From Acidobacteriota bacterium (lineage in GTDB: Bacteria; Acidobacteriota; Blastocatellia; Pyrinomonadales; Pyrinomonadaceae): 64,000 nt of DNA. Position numbers and translations under genes: made by a program. The stretch is from the NCBI GenBank assembly GCA_016713675.1, contig JADJOS010000001.1, positions 806,001-870,000 on the forward strand, written 5' to 3'. Every line of letters begins with the position of its first letter. Position 1 is the stretch's first letter. The notes under the pieces are model-generated. The model ran no database searches. It was not told the origin of the DNA and was given only the letters and a program-made list of their open reading frames with translations. Below are positions 9,081 through 16,938 of this stretch, piece after piece.

Positions 9081-9553
9081 AGCACGCTAGCGGTTATCCT
9101 TGCGGTCTTTGTCTTCGGCGGATAGCAGACCTCGTCGGTGCATGCCTGATAGCGAACCGAAACATTTATTACAACTGAATATTTCTTATAATTTGCCGGC
9201 ACCGTCACGTTGAATGTAAATGGAGTTCTGCCTTCGTAAACATTTATCGTGTCCTCGGAAAACCCAAATTTGCGGTTCTTGCCGCGAGGATACAATACCG
9301 GGCCGATCTTAACGCCGCCGGACGATGTCGCCGTGACTCGGGTCGCGATGGCGTATTCGCTGCCCGGACGGCTCGAATTCACATGCAGTCCGCTCGGAAT
9401 GCTCAAATAAACGGTTGCCTTTGCGGTTTTACCTGCTGTGACCTTGCCGCCGGGGATCGACCCGCTGACCGTTTGGCCGTTAGCCGCTGAGACCAAGCCT
9501 GCTGCAAATACAAAAGCGGCCACTGAAACCAATTTCAACACTCTTTTTCTCAT
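9077..9553 (-). CDS. Secreted DsbD N-terminal-domain-like protein
   Basis: The 158-residue protein has a signal peptide (about 1-26) and one immunoglobulin-like domain. The pattern SGLHVNSSRP, then YEGRTPFTFNVTV, ending with VRYQACTDEVCYPP matches the DsbD N-terminal / DsbC-type (PF11412) fold. The paired Cys in QACTDEVC is the disulfide that in DsbD passes electrons to periplasmic partners. The transmembrane DsbD part is absent, so it may be a stand-alone periplasmic redox or chaperone partner. It overlaps the end of pgeF on the opposite strand. Confidence 0.8.
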   Translation of the reverse strand: MRKRVLKLVSVAAFVFAAGLVSAANGQTVSGSIPGGKVTAGKTAKATVYLSIPSGLHVNSSRPGSEYAIATRVTATSSGGVKIGPVLYPRGKNRKFGFSEDTINVYEGRTPFTFNVTVPANYKKYSVVINVSVRYQACTDEVCYPPKTKTARITASVL

Positions 9554-9593
9554 AATATTTACCTGATGAACAATGTACCGGGAAACGTTGTAT

Positions 9594-10109
9594 TTATTTC
9601 ACTATAAAACTCAAAACGATGCCATCGGCCTTTTGCGAGATCTCGTCACTCGCATCCTCCAGAACGATCGCTTTGAGTTCAAAAACATCCGGCCCGCTTT
9701 CTGTCAGTTTGTAAATTTCACGGTAGCCGATCCCTTTTTCGATACGCTCAGCTTCGACCAAACGGTATTTTCGTTCATTGATGATCTCGGCAATGTCCGA
9801 TTTGATCGTCGCGTTTTCCTTGATCATTTTGATCGCTTCATTCATTGTGCATACGCGATAGTGCCGCATTTCGACGCGTGCTTGTTTGATGTTGGCCGTG
9901 TTTTCAACCCCGAAATCGCGGGAATACATGTCGAGATCGAGGGCGGGATCGTGATTCAAAACGTTCAGAAAACCCTCCGGCTTCTCAACCACAAATTCGT
10001 CGGTTTCGATCGTTTCCGGCTCAAACGCAGCCGCCGCGGTCTTTTTGATCTTCGTTGATGCGTAGACCATCAATGCAACGAGAATAAGTCCGGGTATTAG
10101 AAGTTCCAT
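9594..10109 (-). CDS. Membrane-anchored protein of unknown function
   Basis: This 171-residue protein begins with one transmembrane segment (ELLIPGLILVALMVYAS) and a short basic stretch, so the rest should face the cytoplasm or periplasm as one soluble domain. The soluble part is acidic at first (PETIETDEFVVEKPEG) and then mixed alpha/beta (RVEMRHYRVCTMNEAIKMI). I recognise no family. It lies 32 bp downstream of rlmN on the same strand and may be co-transcribed with it. Confidence 0.6.
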   Translation of the reverse strand: MELLIPGLILVALMVYASTKIKKTAAAAFEPETIETDEFVVEKPEGFLNVLNHDPALDLDMYSRDFGVENTANIKQARVEMRHYRVCTMNEAIKMIKENATIKSDIAEIINERKYRLVEAERIEKGIGYREIYKLTESGPDVFELKAIVLEDASDEISQKADGIVLSFIVK

Positions 10110-10141
10110 AATCGTTCAGTTGGCAGTCGGCCATAGCCTGC

Positions 10142-11230
10142 TTACTGCGTACCGCCGCTGCCAACGGTCTTTGCTGCCAGCTGGCCGCACGCCGCATAGA
10201 TATCACGCCCCCGCGGCTGTCGGACATATGCCGAAACGCCCCGCGACTCAAGCGTTTTCTTGAACCGGTCGACGCGCTCCTCCGACGAAGTGCTGTAATC
10301 GAGCTGTTCGGCACCGTTGTGCGGAATGAGGTTGATCTTGACCCGCGAAAGCTGATAGCGGTCGAGCAAGGAAGCGAGTTCGCGCGCGTCAGCGTCCGAA
10401 TCGTTCACGCCGCCGAGCATTACGTATTCAAATGTGAACCGCTCGCCGCGTCTTAGGCTTCCCTCAAATTCCTTCGCCGCCGTCATCAGTTCATCGAGGT
10501 CCCATTTCCGGTTTATCGGCATCAGCGTGTCGCGAAGCTCATCTTTCGCCGACGACAATGAGATCGCCAGATGCGGCCGGTTTTCGAGCTTGGCAAATTC
10601 GTAGATCTTCGGCACGATGCCCGCCGTCGATATCGTCACGCGATTCGGCACTATGAAGAGGCCGTTCTCGCTCGACATTATCTCAAGTGCTGCGATCAGG
10701 TTCTCAAAATTAAGAAACGGTTCGCCCGCTCCCATGCCGACGAGGTTCGTCCCGTGAGGTGTCTCGCCACCGACGCCATAAACATCATTGAGCACGAGTA
10801 TTATCTGCTCGACGATCTCACCGGGCGTCAGATTTCTGAGCAGACCGAGTTTTGCGGTCAGGCAGAAATCGCATTTCAGCGGACACCCTGATTGTGACGA
10901 AAAACAGATAGTATCGCGGCCTTCGCTCGGGATAAAGACCGTCTCGACCGGAAAACCGTCAGCGGTTTTCATCAGGTAACGCCGCGTTCCGTCAGTCGAA
11001 ACATACTTCGATTCGACCGTCAGCCGCGAAATATCTGCCGATTCCGTCAAACGGGCACGAAACCGCTTCGGCAGATCGGTGATCTCATCGAACGATGTCA
11101 GCCGCCGTTCGTGGATCGCCTTAAAGACCTGCACGGCACGATACTTTGGCTCGCCCATGTCGGCGGCGAGGGCTTCAAGCTCGGCTTGCTTTAGCCCGGT
11201 AATGTGGATTCGCTCAGACACTCGTTCCAT
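10142..11230 (-). CDS. rlmN: 23S rRNA (adenine2503-C2)-methyltransferase / dual-specificity tRNA methyltransferase
   Basis: This 362-residue radical SAM enzyme methylates C2 of A2503 in 23S rRNA and, in studied species, A37 of some tRNAs. The CxxxCxxC cluster motif is CPLKCDFC, preceded by ICFSSQSG. The GMGAGEPFLNF segment is the family GxGEP SAM-binding motif. The N-terminal helical domain (LKQAELEALAADMGEPKYRAVQVFK is the family-type opening region) and the C-terminal DIYAACGQL with the methylated/resolving Cys are present. Length is typical for the family. Confidence 0.96.
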   Translation of the reverse strand: MERVSERIHITGLKQAELEALAADMGEPKYRAVQVFKAIHERRLTSFDEITDLPKRFRARLTESADISRLTVESKYVSTDGTRRYLMKTADGFPVETVFIPSEGRDTICFSSQSGCPLKCDFCLTAKLGLLRNLTPGEIVEQIILVLNDVYGVGGETPHGTNLVGMGAGEPFLNFENLIAALEIMSSENGLFIVPNRVTISTAGIVPKIYEFAKLENRPHLAISLSSAKDELRDTLMPINRKWDLDELMTAAKEFEGSLRRGERFTFEYVMLGGVNDSDADARELASLLDRYQLSRVKINLIPHNGAEQLDYSTSSEERVDRFKKTLESRGVSAYVRQPRGRDIYAACGQLAAKTVGSGGTQ

Positions 11231-11304
11231 TTTAGCGTATCTGTCGGCGATCTGCTTAGTCCGTGGATTTGCCGCGAATTTGCTAGACTTTATGTTCGCA
11301 TCAT

Positions 11305-12162
11305 ATGAATCGTTTCGGCTCTACCACACGGTACATCGCACTTTGCATTTCACTGCTAACAGCGGTCAGTTGTCAGCGACAATTGAGCAAGACTGATAGT
11401 GTCGATCCGCGGCCCGAGCAGCCTATAGTGACCGCTACCGAGGCATTGCCGTTCGGAAATCCATCCAACGCCACGGCCGATCCGGCGAACGCCGACAATT
11501 ACCTCGTCGTACGCGATTCGCATGTTCTTTCCTATGACAATAGCCGCGGAACGGCTAATTGGGTCGCCTGGCAAACGACGCTCGAAAACCTCGGCGACGC
11601 CCTGCCGCGGAACAACTTTGAACCTGACCGCAGCTTGCCAAACGGTTTTCGCCGCGTCGCCTATTACGACTATTCGGGTAGCGGCTACGACCGCGGACAT
11701 TTGGTTCCGAGTGCCGACCGGTTCGCTGATCCAAAGCTGAACGAACAGACATTCCTGATGACCAACATCGTTCCGCAAACGGGCGACCTCAATCAATTTC
11801 CCTGGAACAAGCTCGAATCCTACGCTCGCGGACTCGCCCGAAGCGGAAATACTCTATACACGATCGCGGGCGTTTATGGTGAGAGGGAACGCCTTCGCGG
11901 CAAGGTCACGGTGCCGACAAACTGCTGGAAAGTGATCGTCGTCCTGCGTCGCGGAATATCTGAGATAACTGATTCGACCCGCATCATTGCCGTCGATATG
12001 CCCAACGTCGAGGGCATCGCCAATGTCCGCTGGGAAAAGTATAAGACCACCGTTCGCTCGATCGAACAAATGACCGGTTTGGACATTTTCAGCGTGCTGC
12101 CGCGAGAACTACAGGAACGTATCGAAACACGCTCGGACGCGAACACACTTCACTCGCCCTAA
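11305..12162 (+). CDS. NUC1-type non-specific DNA/RNA endonuclease lipoprotein
   Basis: The 285-residue protein has a lipoprotein signal (ISLLTAVSC, Cys23) and a DNA/RNA non-specific endonuclease domain covering most of the chain. The active-site motif YDRGHLVPSADR has the catalytic His at about 132, and TNIVPQ follows. It is paralogous to the C-terminal domain of the protein at 4205: both begin with GNPS-A-TA--AN--NYL-V and share the same spacing to DRGH. It should be an outer-membrane- or periplasm-anchored nuclease. It is divergent from rlmN, with a 74-bp gap. Confidence 0.88.
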   Translation: MNRFGSTTRYIALCISLLTAVSCQRQLSKTDSVDPRPEQPIVTATEALPFGNPSNATADPANADNYLVVRDSHVLSYDNSRGTANWVAWQTTLENLGDALPRNNFEPDRSLPNGFRRVAYYDYSGSGYDRGHLVPSADRFADPKLNEQTFLMTNIVPQTGDLNQFPWNKLESYARGLARSGNTLYTIAGVYGERERLRGKVTVPTNCWKVIVVLRRGISEITDSTRIIAVDMPNVEGIANVRWEKYKTTVRSIEQMTGLDIFSVLPRELQERIETRSDANTLHSP

Positions 12163-12194
12163 ACAATTTCTGCGAAACCGCGTAAGATGCTGAT

Positions 12195-12743
12195 ATGAAA
12201 ATTCTACTTTTTGTGCTCATCTTCACATTTGCTGCTACTATGATCGGCCAACCGCCGATGGCGTCGCCGAAACCGCGTGAGGCCGATCCCAAAGATGTCG
12301 GCTCGCTCGACGCGATAATGAAGGCTGTTTATGACGTCATCTCAGGAGATGCCGGAAAGCCGCGTGATTGGGGACGCTTTCGAACGCTTTTTCACAAAGA
12401 TGCACGGCTGATCCCGACCGGCAAGAATCCGCAAACCGGTGTGACGGGCGGTAACGCATTTACGCCCGACGAATACATAAATCGCGCCGACCCAGTATTC
12501 GCCAAGGACGGGTTTCACGAGCGTGAACTCGCCCGCCACGTCGATCAATACGGCAATATCGCACAGGTTTTCTCGACGTATCACGCCTTTCGAAAATCGG
12601 ACGACAAGACACCGTTCCTGCGCGGCATCAACAGCTTTCAATTGTTGAACGACGGAACACGATGGTGGGTCGTGACGATCTATTGGCAGGCCGAAACGCC
12701 CGACAACCCGATCCCGAAAGTTTATTTGAAAAATCGAAACTAA
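12195..12743 (+). CDS. Secreted NTF2/SnoaL-like protein
   Basis: This 182-residue protein has a signal peptide (about 1-18). The mature part has the features of an NTF2-like alpha/beta cone: an N-terminal helix (SLDAIMKAVYDVISG), then DWGRFRTLFHKDARLIPTG, a central strand pair (GNIAQVFSTYHAF), and a terminal WWVVTIYWQAE strand. Family members bind small ligands or act as isomerases or hydrolases, and the ligand here is unknown. It lies 32 bp after the nuclease lipoprotein gene and may share its transcript. Confidence 0.7.
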   Translation: MKILLFVLIFTFAATMIGQPPMASPKPREADPKDVGSLDAIMKAVYDVISGDAGKPRDWGRFRTLFHKDARLIPTGKNPQTGVTGGNAFTPDEYINRADPVFAKDGFHERELARHVDQYGNIAQVFSTYHAFRKSDDKTPFLRGINSFQLLNDGTRWWVVTIYWQAETPDNPIPKVYLKNRN

Positions 12744-12749
12744 AGATCG

Positions 12750-12829
12750 TTTAACCGCGAAATAAGCTAAAGGACGCTAAACAAAAGGCACAATTATTTT
12801 GGCGTCTTTTCGCATGTTTCGCGGTTAAA
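12750..12829. repeat. Intergenic palindrome (CCGCGAA word family)
   Basis: The 13-nt arms TTTAACCGCGAAA (12750-12762) and TTTCGCGGTTAAA (12817-12829) are perfectly complementary. Inside them AAAGGACGC and GGCGTCTTTT pair imperfectly. The element ends 4 bp before the start of the SRPBCC gene, so it probably forms part of that gene's leader. Confidence 0.75.
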
Positions 12830-12833
12830 TAAT

Positions 12834-13289
12834 ATGGCTGAACATATCCTCACTCGTACCCTTACCATCGATCTGCCGCGTGAAGATGTCTTTGAGTTCT
12901 TTGCAGACGCCGGCAATCTCGAACGCATCACCCCGCCTGAGCTGAATTTTCACATCCTCACGCCCCAGCCGATCGATATCAAACAGGGCACGCTGATCGA
13001 TTACAAACTAAAAATGCGAGGTATCCCAATAAAATGGCGGACCGAGATATCGGTCTGGGAACCGCCTTATCGCTTCGTCGACCAGCAGCTCCGGGGTGCC
13101 TACCGCCAATGGATCCACACGCACACTTTCACCGAACTAAGCCGTACGCAAACGCTGATGGAAGACGAGGTCCGCTACCGCCTGCCAATCGAACCGCTCG
13201 GCGACATCGCACATTTCTTTGTGAAAAGTGAATTGGATTATATCTTCGACTACCGGCAAAAGGTGGTGGCAGAGATGTTGGGGGATTAA
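12834..13289 (+). CDS. SRPBCC-family ligand-binding protein
   Basis: The 151-residue cytoplasmic protein has no signal sequence. The opening LTRTLTIDLPREDVFEFFAD, then NLERITPPELNFHI and the central LKMRGIPIKWRTEI-VWEPP--FVDQQLRG strand region match the START/Bet v 1-like SRPBCC fold of the polyketide cyclase / CoQ-binding type. These proteins hold hydrophobic ligands in a central cavity. The palindromic repeat sits immediately upstream. The exact ligand is not predictable. Confidence 0.8.
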   Translation: MAEHILTRTLTIDLPREDVFEFFADAGNLERITPPELNFHILTPQPIDIKQGTLIDYKLKMRGIPIKWRTEISVWEPPYRFVDQQLRGAYRQWIHTHTFTELSRTQTLMEDEVRYRLPIEPLGDIAHFFVKSELDYIFDYRQKVVAEMLGD

Positions 13290-13295
13290 AAAGAA

Positions 13296-13422
13296 TTCAC
13301 CACAGAGTCATGGAGAACTCGGAGAACAACAAGTCAAATTTCACAAAATTTTGAAAGAACGACTTCGCCGCAAGCTGATCGTTTCAAAAATCTCAGTGCC
13401 CTCTATGTCTCGGTGGTGATTT
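13296..13422. repeat. Intergenic imperfect palindrome (CACAGAG word family)
   Basis: The left arm TTCACCACAGAGTCATGGAG and the right arm that ends CTATGTCTCGGTGGTGATTT are imperfectly complementary, with a central part of about 70 nt. The element fills the space between two convergent genes, the SRPBCC gene (ends 13289) and dapF (ends 13435). Confidence 0.6.
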
Positions 13423-13434
13423 CTTATGCTTTTC

Positions 13435-14286
13435 TTACGGCCACTCGCCGATGTATGAATAATCCGCTCGGCCGGTGATGACGATCTCGTCGTCTTCGCG
13501 CCAGATGACGTCGGTGGTGCCGCCGGGCGAGTGGGCCATGACCTTGCGGTCGGTTTTGAGTATGAAGGTGCTGAGGATGGCGGCTCCGCTGGAGCATGTG
13601 CCTGAGGCTGAGGTTTCGCCGGCACCGCGTTCCCAGATGCGGAGTTCGATGTTCTCGCGGTCGTCGATCTTTACAAAAACGACGTTGACGCGTTCGGGAA
13701 ATTTCTCGTGCGTTTCCATCACCTTCCCGACGCTGCGCCAATCGAAATTGAAATTATCAACAAATATACACGCGACCGGATTGCCGACATTCACCGCCGA
13801 AAATGCGTAATGCCGGCCGTCGACGATGATCGGTTCGTTAACCACAGCCTCGCGGCGGGTGTCGGTCAGGACAGGAACCTCGTCTGACGAAAATTTCGGC
13901 TTCCCGATCTCTGCCTGGAACCAAAATTCGCCCGTGCCTTTGCGTTCGATCAGGTGATAATTTTTGATGCCGCTGCGTGTCCTGAGACGCAGATCGGGCT
14001 GTTGCCAAATGCCCTTCCAGTGGAGATAGGCGACCGCACATCGTGTGCCGTTGCCCGAAAAACCGGCGGTGCTGCCGTCAGGATTGACGATCTCGCAGTC
14101 ATAATCGGCTTCGCCGTCGCTAAGCCGGTCGAGCACGGCAATGCCGTCGCTGCCGGCACCGGTATTGCGGTGGCAGATGGCCTTGGCCAAGTCAGACAGA
14201 TCGGTCCCGGAGGGAATATCCGAACGCTCGATCACGATGTAATCGTTGCCAAATCCGTGAAATTTACTGAATGCGATCGCCGTCAT
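13435..14286 (-). CDS. dapF: Diaminopimelate epimerase homologue with both catalytic Cys replaced by Ser
   Basis: This 283-residue protein has the DapF two-domain pattern: MTAIAFSKFHGFGNDYIVI, GAGSDGIAVL, VNPDGSTAGFSGNGTRC, VNVGNPV, RVNVVFV and ERGAGETSASGT. In characterised DapF the general acid and base are the first Cys of CGNG-RC and the Cys of ET-ACGTG. Here these are Ser77 (FSGNGTRC) and Ser228 (TSASGTC). The codons are TCG and TCA, and the frame is intact on both sides, so this is not a frameshift. LL/meso-DAP epimerisation may be lost or altered. It overlaps the upstream CusF-like gene by 4 bp (ATGA). Confidence 0.88.
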   Translation of the reverse strand: MTAIAFSKFHGFGNDYIVIERSDIPSGTDLSDLAKAICHRNTGAGSDGIAVLDRLSDGEADYDCEIVNPDGSTAGFSGNGTRCAVAYLHWKGIWQQPDLRLRTRSGIKNYHLIERKGTGEFWFQAEIGKPKFSSDEVPVLTDTRREAVVNEPIIVDGRHYAFSAVNVGNPVACIFVDNFNFDWRSVGKVMETHEKFPERVNVVFVKIDDRENIELRIWERGAGETSASGTCSSGAAILSTFILKTDRKVMAHSPGGTTDVIWREDDEIVITGRADYSYIGEWP

Positions 14287-14675
14287 TTTGTCTTTTCTAT
14301 CTTTGAGATCGTTTCCTGGCCGTCCTTGTACCTGAGCATGAATTCGACGGCATCGCCGACCGCGAGGCCCTTGAGCATTGCCTTGTCGGTGACGTAAAAC
14401 TCCATCAGCATTGGCGGCATTACGCCGACGATCTCTTCGTGGTTCATCTCGACTGAGCCGAGCTCGTTATTGATCTTTGTGACCTTGCCCTTGCCGGGAT
14501 ATTCACCGTTTTTCGGGGTTGACTGCATCGTCGGCATTGGCGAATCCGCCGGTTTGGCCGCCGCAGGACTTGCCGCGTTCGGTGCGGGAGCGGTTGGCGG
14601 CTTGCCGGCGTCGGTGTTTCCGCAGGCTGTGAGGATCGTGATGGCGACGGTCGTCAATATTAGCTTTATGGTCAT
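14283..14675 (-). CDS. CusF-like copper-binding lipoprotein
   Basis: The protein is 130 residues when started at the ATG at 14675, which gives a lipoprotein signal with lipobox ILTAC; the frame extends to 14705. An Ala/Pro-rich linker leads to a small beta-barrel domain (about 65-130): YPGKGKVTKI, then EMNHEEIVGVMPPMLMEFYV and LAVGDAVEFML. The His plus MPPM-M arrangement resembles the HE-I-G-MPAMTM metal-binding segment of periplasmic CusF-type proteins that carry Cu(I). Its 4-bp overlap with dapF implies co-transcription, which is an unusual pairing. Confidence 0.78.
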   Translation of the reverse strand: MTIKLILTTVAITILTACGNTDAGKPPTAPAPNAASPAAAKPADSPMPTMQSTPKNGEYPGKGKVTKINNELGSVEMNHEEIVGVMPPMLMEFYVTDKAMLKGLAVGDAVEFMLRYKDGQETISKIEKTK

Positions 14676-14728
14676 ATTTGTCTTGTATAGACTCGTACCT
14701 GGCACACTCCTTACCGGTCGTGTTCTGC

Positions 14729-16126
14729 TTATGGGCGCTTAACGGGGATGATCTTGAGCGTCATCCTTTCAGTGCCGCGGATGAACTCGATCTCGTACTC
14801 CTCGCCGGCCTTCATCACTCCCATTGCTTTCATATAGTCCTGGACGCTCTTGATCTCCATTCCGGCGAGCTTGACGATCTTGTCGTTCGCTTTGAGGCCT
14901 GTTCGTGATGCGGGCGAGTCGTCGCGAACGCCGTCGATCACCATGCCGTCATTTGAATCGGAGTAACCGGGAATTGTGCCGAGCGTGATGCTAAAATTCG
15001 CACGTCCGCCGGTCGCACTCGACGATTTGGCGACCGTGTAGGTCGGTTTTACGACCTTTTCGTCGACGGAACGAACCATCGTCGCGACATAGTCGATTAT
15101 CTTTGCCAAACCTTCGTAATTGATCTTTTCGGCCGTGTCCGAGGGCTTGTGATAGTCGAGATGCGTGCCCGTGAAGAAAAACAGGACCGGCACCTTTTTC
15201 ATATAGAACGAAGCATGGTCCGACGGGCCGAATCCGTCTTCGGTCAACTGAAGTTCAAATGCTTTGTCGGCATCCCTAATTGTTGGAAGGACAGAGAATA
15301 CAGGACTTACTGACGAACTCACTGCCGGCACGGTCTTCGACGGTTTACCGGATGCTGCGGCCCGGATCCGTGCTTGGGTCAGCCGCATCGGTTGATTTAT
15401 CGCCGTCTCCATAGCAAGTATCTTCCATTCGCTGGCAGTGCCGATGCCGCCGATCGAGAGCTTGTTGCCGTTCAGCCGCCCGACCATGTCGAGGTTGAAC
15501 ATCGCAACGGTATTTTCGATCAGAAAGACAGGATTATTTGTGTAATATTTCGACCCGAAGAGGCCTTCTTCCTCGCCGCTGAAAGCGATAAAGATGATCG
15601 TCCGTTTATTCGTCTTTGCTTTGGTGAACTGCCGTGCCAGCTCGATGATCGCCGACGTGCCCGATGCGTTATCGTCGGCTCCGTGATGGACCTCGGTCGA
15701 ATTCGGTGCAAGGCTGCCTTCACCTCCGCGGCCGAGATGATCGTAATGTGCGCCGATCACGATAGCCTCGTTTTTGAGCACCTTGTCGCGGCCTTCGAGA
15801 ATGCCGATGACGTTGTAGCCGGAGACCGGCTTGTCCGGCGAAACCGCCTTGCCCGCGAACGTCTGCATGTAATTGAGTTTGCCATTCGGCATACGAACGC
15901 CCGGCTTGAGCTTGAACTTGGCAAACGCATTTACTATATATCCGGCCGCAGTCGCTGCACCGGGCTCACCCGTGCGGCGGCCTTCGAGAGCATCTGACGC
16001 CAGATATTCGACATGATTTCGCAGATTCTGCTGTGTCGGATCGACCTTGGCGACCTTTGCAGTCTGCGCCGATAGGCTGACGACGAACGAAAGCAATAAG
16101 AGAAAACTGAATAACTGTTTTTTCAT
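14729..16126 (-). CDS. Secreted M28-family zinc peptidase with C-terminal PDZ domain
   Basis: The 465-residue protein starts at 16126 (MKKQLFSFLLLLSF), giving a clear signal peptide; the frame continues to 16156. The M28 core shows GAHYDHLG, HHGADDNASGT, FSGEEEGLFGS and GPSDHASFY, which are the expected zinc ligands and catalytic Glu. A PDZ domain occupies the last 90 residues (VIDGVRDDSPASRTGLKAND). The middle contains a low-complexity Ser/Ala/Val stretch. It should act as a periplasmic or secreted aminopeptidase, with the PDZ domain binding substrate or partner. It differs in architecture from the FN3-bearing M28 protein at 2108. Confidence 0.9.
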   Translation of the reverse strand: MKKQLFSFLLLLSFVVSLSAQTAKVAKVDPTQQNLRNHVEYLASDALEGRRTGEPGAATAAGYIVNAFAKFKLKPGVRMPNGKLNYMQTFAGKAVSPDKPVSGYNVIGILEGRDKVLKNEAIVIGAHYDHLGRGGEGSLAPNSTEVHHGADDNASGTSAIIELARQFTKAKTNKRTIIFIAFSGEEEGLFGSKYYTNNPVFLIENTVAMFNLDMVGRLNGNKLSIGGIGTASEWKILAMETAINQPMRLTQARIRAAASGKPSKTVPAVSSSVSPVFSVLPTIRDADKAFELQLTEDGFGPSDHASFYMKKVPVLFFFTGTHLDYHKPSDTAEKINYEGLAKIIDYVATMVRSVDEKVVKPTYTVAKSSSATGGRANFSITLGTIPGYSDSNDGMVIDGVRDDSPASRTGLKANDKIVKLAGMEIKSVQDYMKAMGVMKAGEEYEIEFIRGTERMTLKIIPVKRP

Positions 16127-16155
16127 GTTCTTCTGTCCGCATCCCTTGCGGATCA

Positions 16156-16223
16156 CTCTGCGTTCTCTGTGTCGTCCGGCCGTAAGCAGGTCATGGGCCT
16201 AGTTCCACGCGGAGACGGCAGAG
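16156..16223. repeat. Intergenic imperfect palindrome (CTCTGCG word family)
   Basis: CTCTGCGTTCTCTGTG (16156-16171) pairs imperfectly with CGCGGAGACGGCAGAG (16208-16223), 12 of 16 positions. It occupies almost the whole gap between the PDZ-peptidase gene start and the end of the upstream gene, and belongs to the same word family as 13296 and 16862. Confidence 0.55.
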
Positions 16224-16224
16224 T

Positions 16225-16794
16225 TTATAAGCTGATCGATCTGGCGAAAAGCTCTTTCAAGCGGCGGCCTTCGGCGGCACGTACATTCGTATATTTGAGA
16301 TCGAGAGCCGTCAGGCGATCGGTCACTTTCTTGCCGTCAATGGTCCTGATCGCTTTGCCTCCAGAATAGTAAATTCGAGCATCGAGCGGCGGCTCTTCGC
16401 TTTCGACCTTGAAGGTAAACAGCATCAACTCGCCTGTTTCCGAGAACAGCCACTCTTCGCGATAGCGCTGAGCTGAAACCTTGCGTTCGTTAACAACAAG
16501 CACAAGCTTATCGGGATACATGCGTTCTTCGGTGTCGCCGCCCTTGTAAAAGAATTTTATGGTTTGACCGTAAATGCCGACGGCTCGCCACTGGTGTGAG
16601 CGGCTGTTGATAGTGAGGGTATTCATCACCAACTCGCCAAACTCACCCTGATCGTCGTCCGTTTCACACAGCCGTGCTTTCTCGGCAACTTCCTTGTAGT
16701 ACGCTTCGATCTTTTGGATGTTCTTGTTGGCCTGTGCGGAAACGCCGGCCACGGAAGCCAGAAAAAGTGCGATACAGAATATTTGCTTTTTCAT
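16225..16794 (-). CDS. Secreted protein of unknown function
   Basis: This 189-residue protein is started at 16794, where MKKQIFCIALFLASVAGVSA gives a signal peptide. The longer open frame to 16905 runs through a palindromic repeat and is rejected. The mature part opens with a helix (IQKIEAYYKEVAEKAR), then alternates strands and ends with a helix (AAEGRRLKELFAR). I recognise no family. It lies between the M28/PDZ peptidase and PD40 propeller genes, all on the minus strand. Confidence 0.6.
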   Translation of the reverse strand: MKKQIFCIALFLASVAGVSAQANKNIQKIEAYYKEVAEKARLCETDDDQGEFGELVMNTLTINSRSHQWRAVGIYGQTIKFFYKGGDTEERMYPDKLVLVVNERKVSAQRYREEWLFSETGELMLFTFKVESEEPPLDARIYYSGGKAIRTIDGKKVTDRLTALDLKYTNVRAAEGRRLKELFARSISL

Positions 16795-16861
16795 ATGACA
16801 AAGAACGAACATCTGGATCGAAACTTGTAATTTCCGCGGCTTAGGCGTCTTACTACGTGTT

Positions 16862-16891
16862 CTCTGTGTGGAAAAATTCTTCCACGCAGAG
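16862..16891. repeat. Short hairpin of the CTCTGTG repeat family
   Basis: CTCTGTGTGGAA (16862-16873) and TTCCACGCAGAG (16880-16891) pair at 11 of 12 positions around a 6-nt loop. It sits between the PD40 gene and the downstream secreted-protein gene and is probably a shortened member of the palindrome family. Confidence 0.6.
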
Positions 16892-16938
16892 GCCGATGAG
16901 ATCATGCAGAGGTCAACGGGAGTGACCGCCGCGACAGC

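Noticed and set aside
15374..15997. 207-residue open frame antisense to the M28/PDZ peptidase
   Set aside because: It is a shadow of the peptidase gene, which has all its zinc ligands in order on the other strand.
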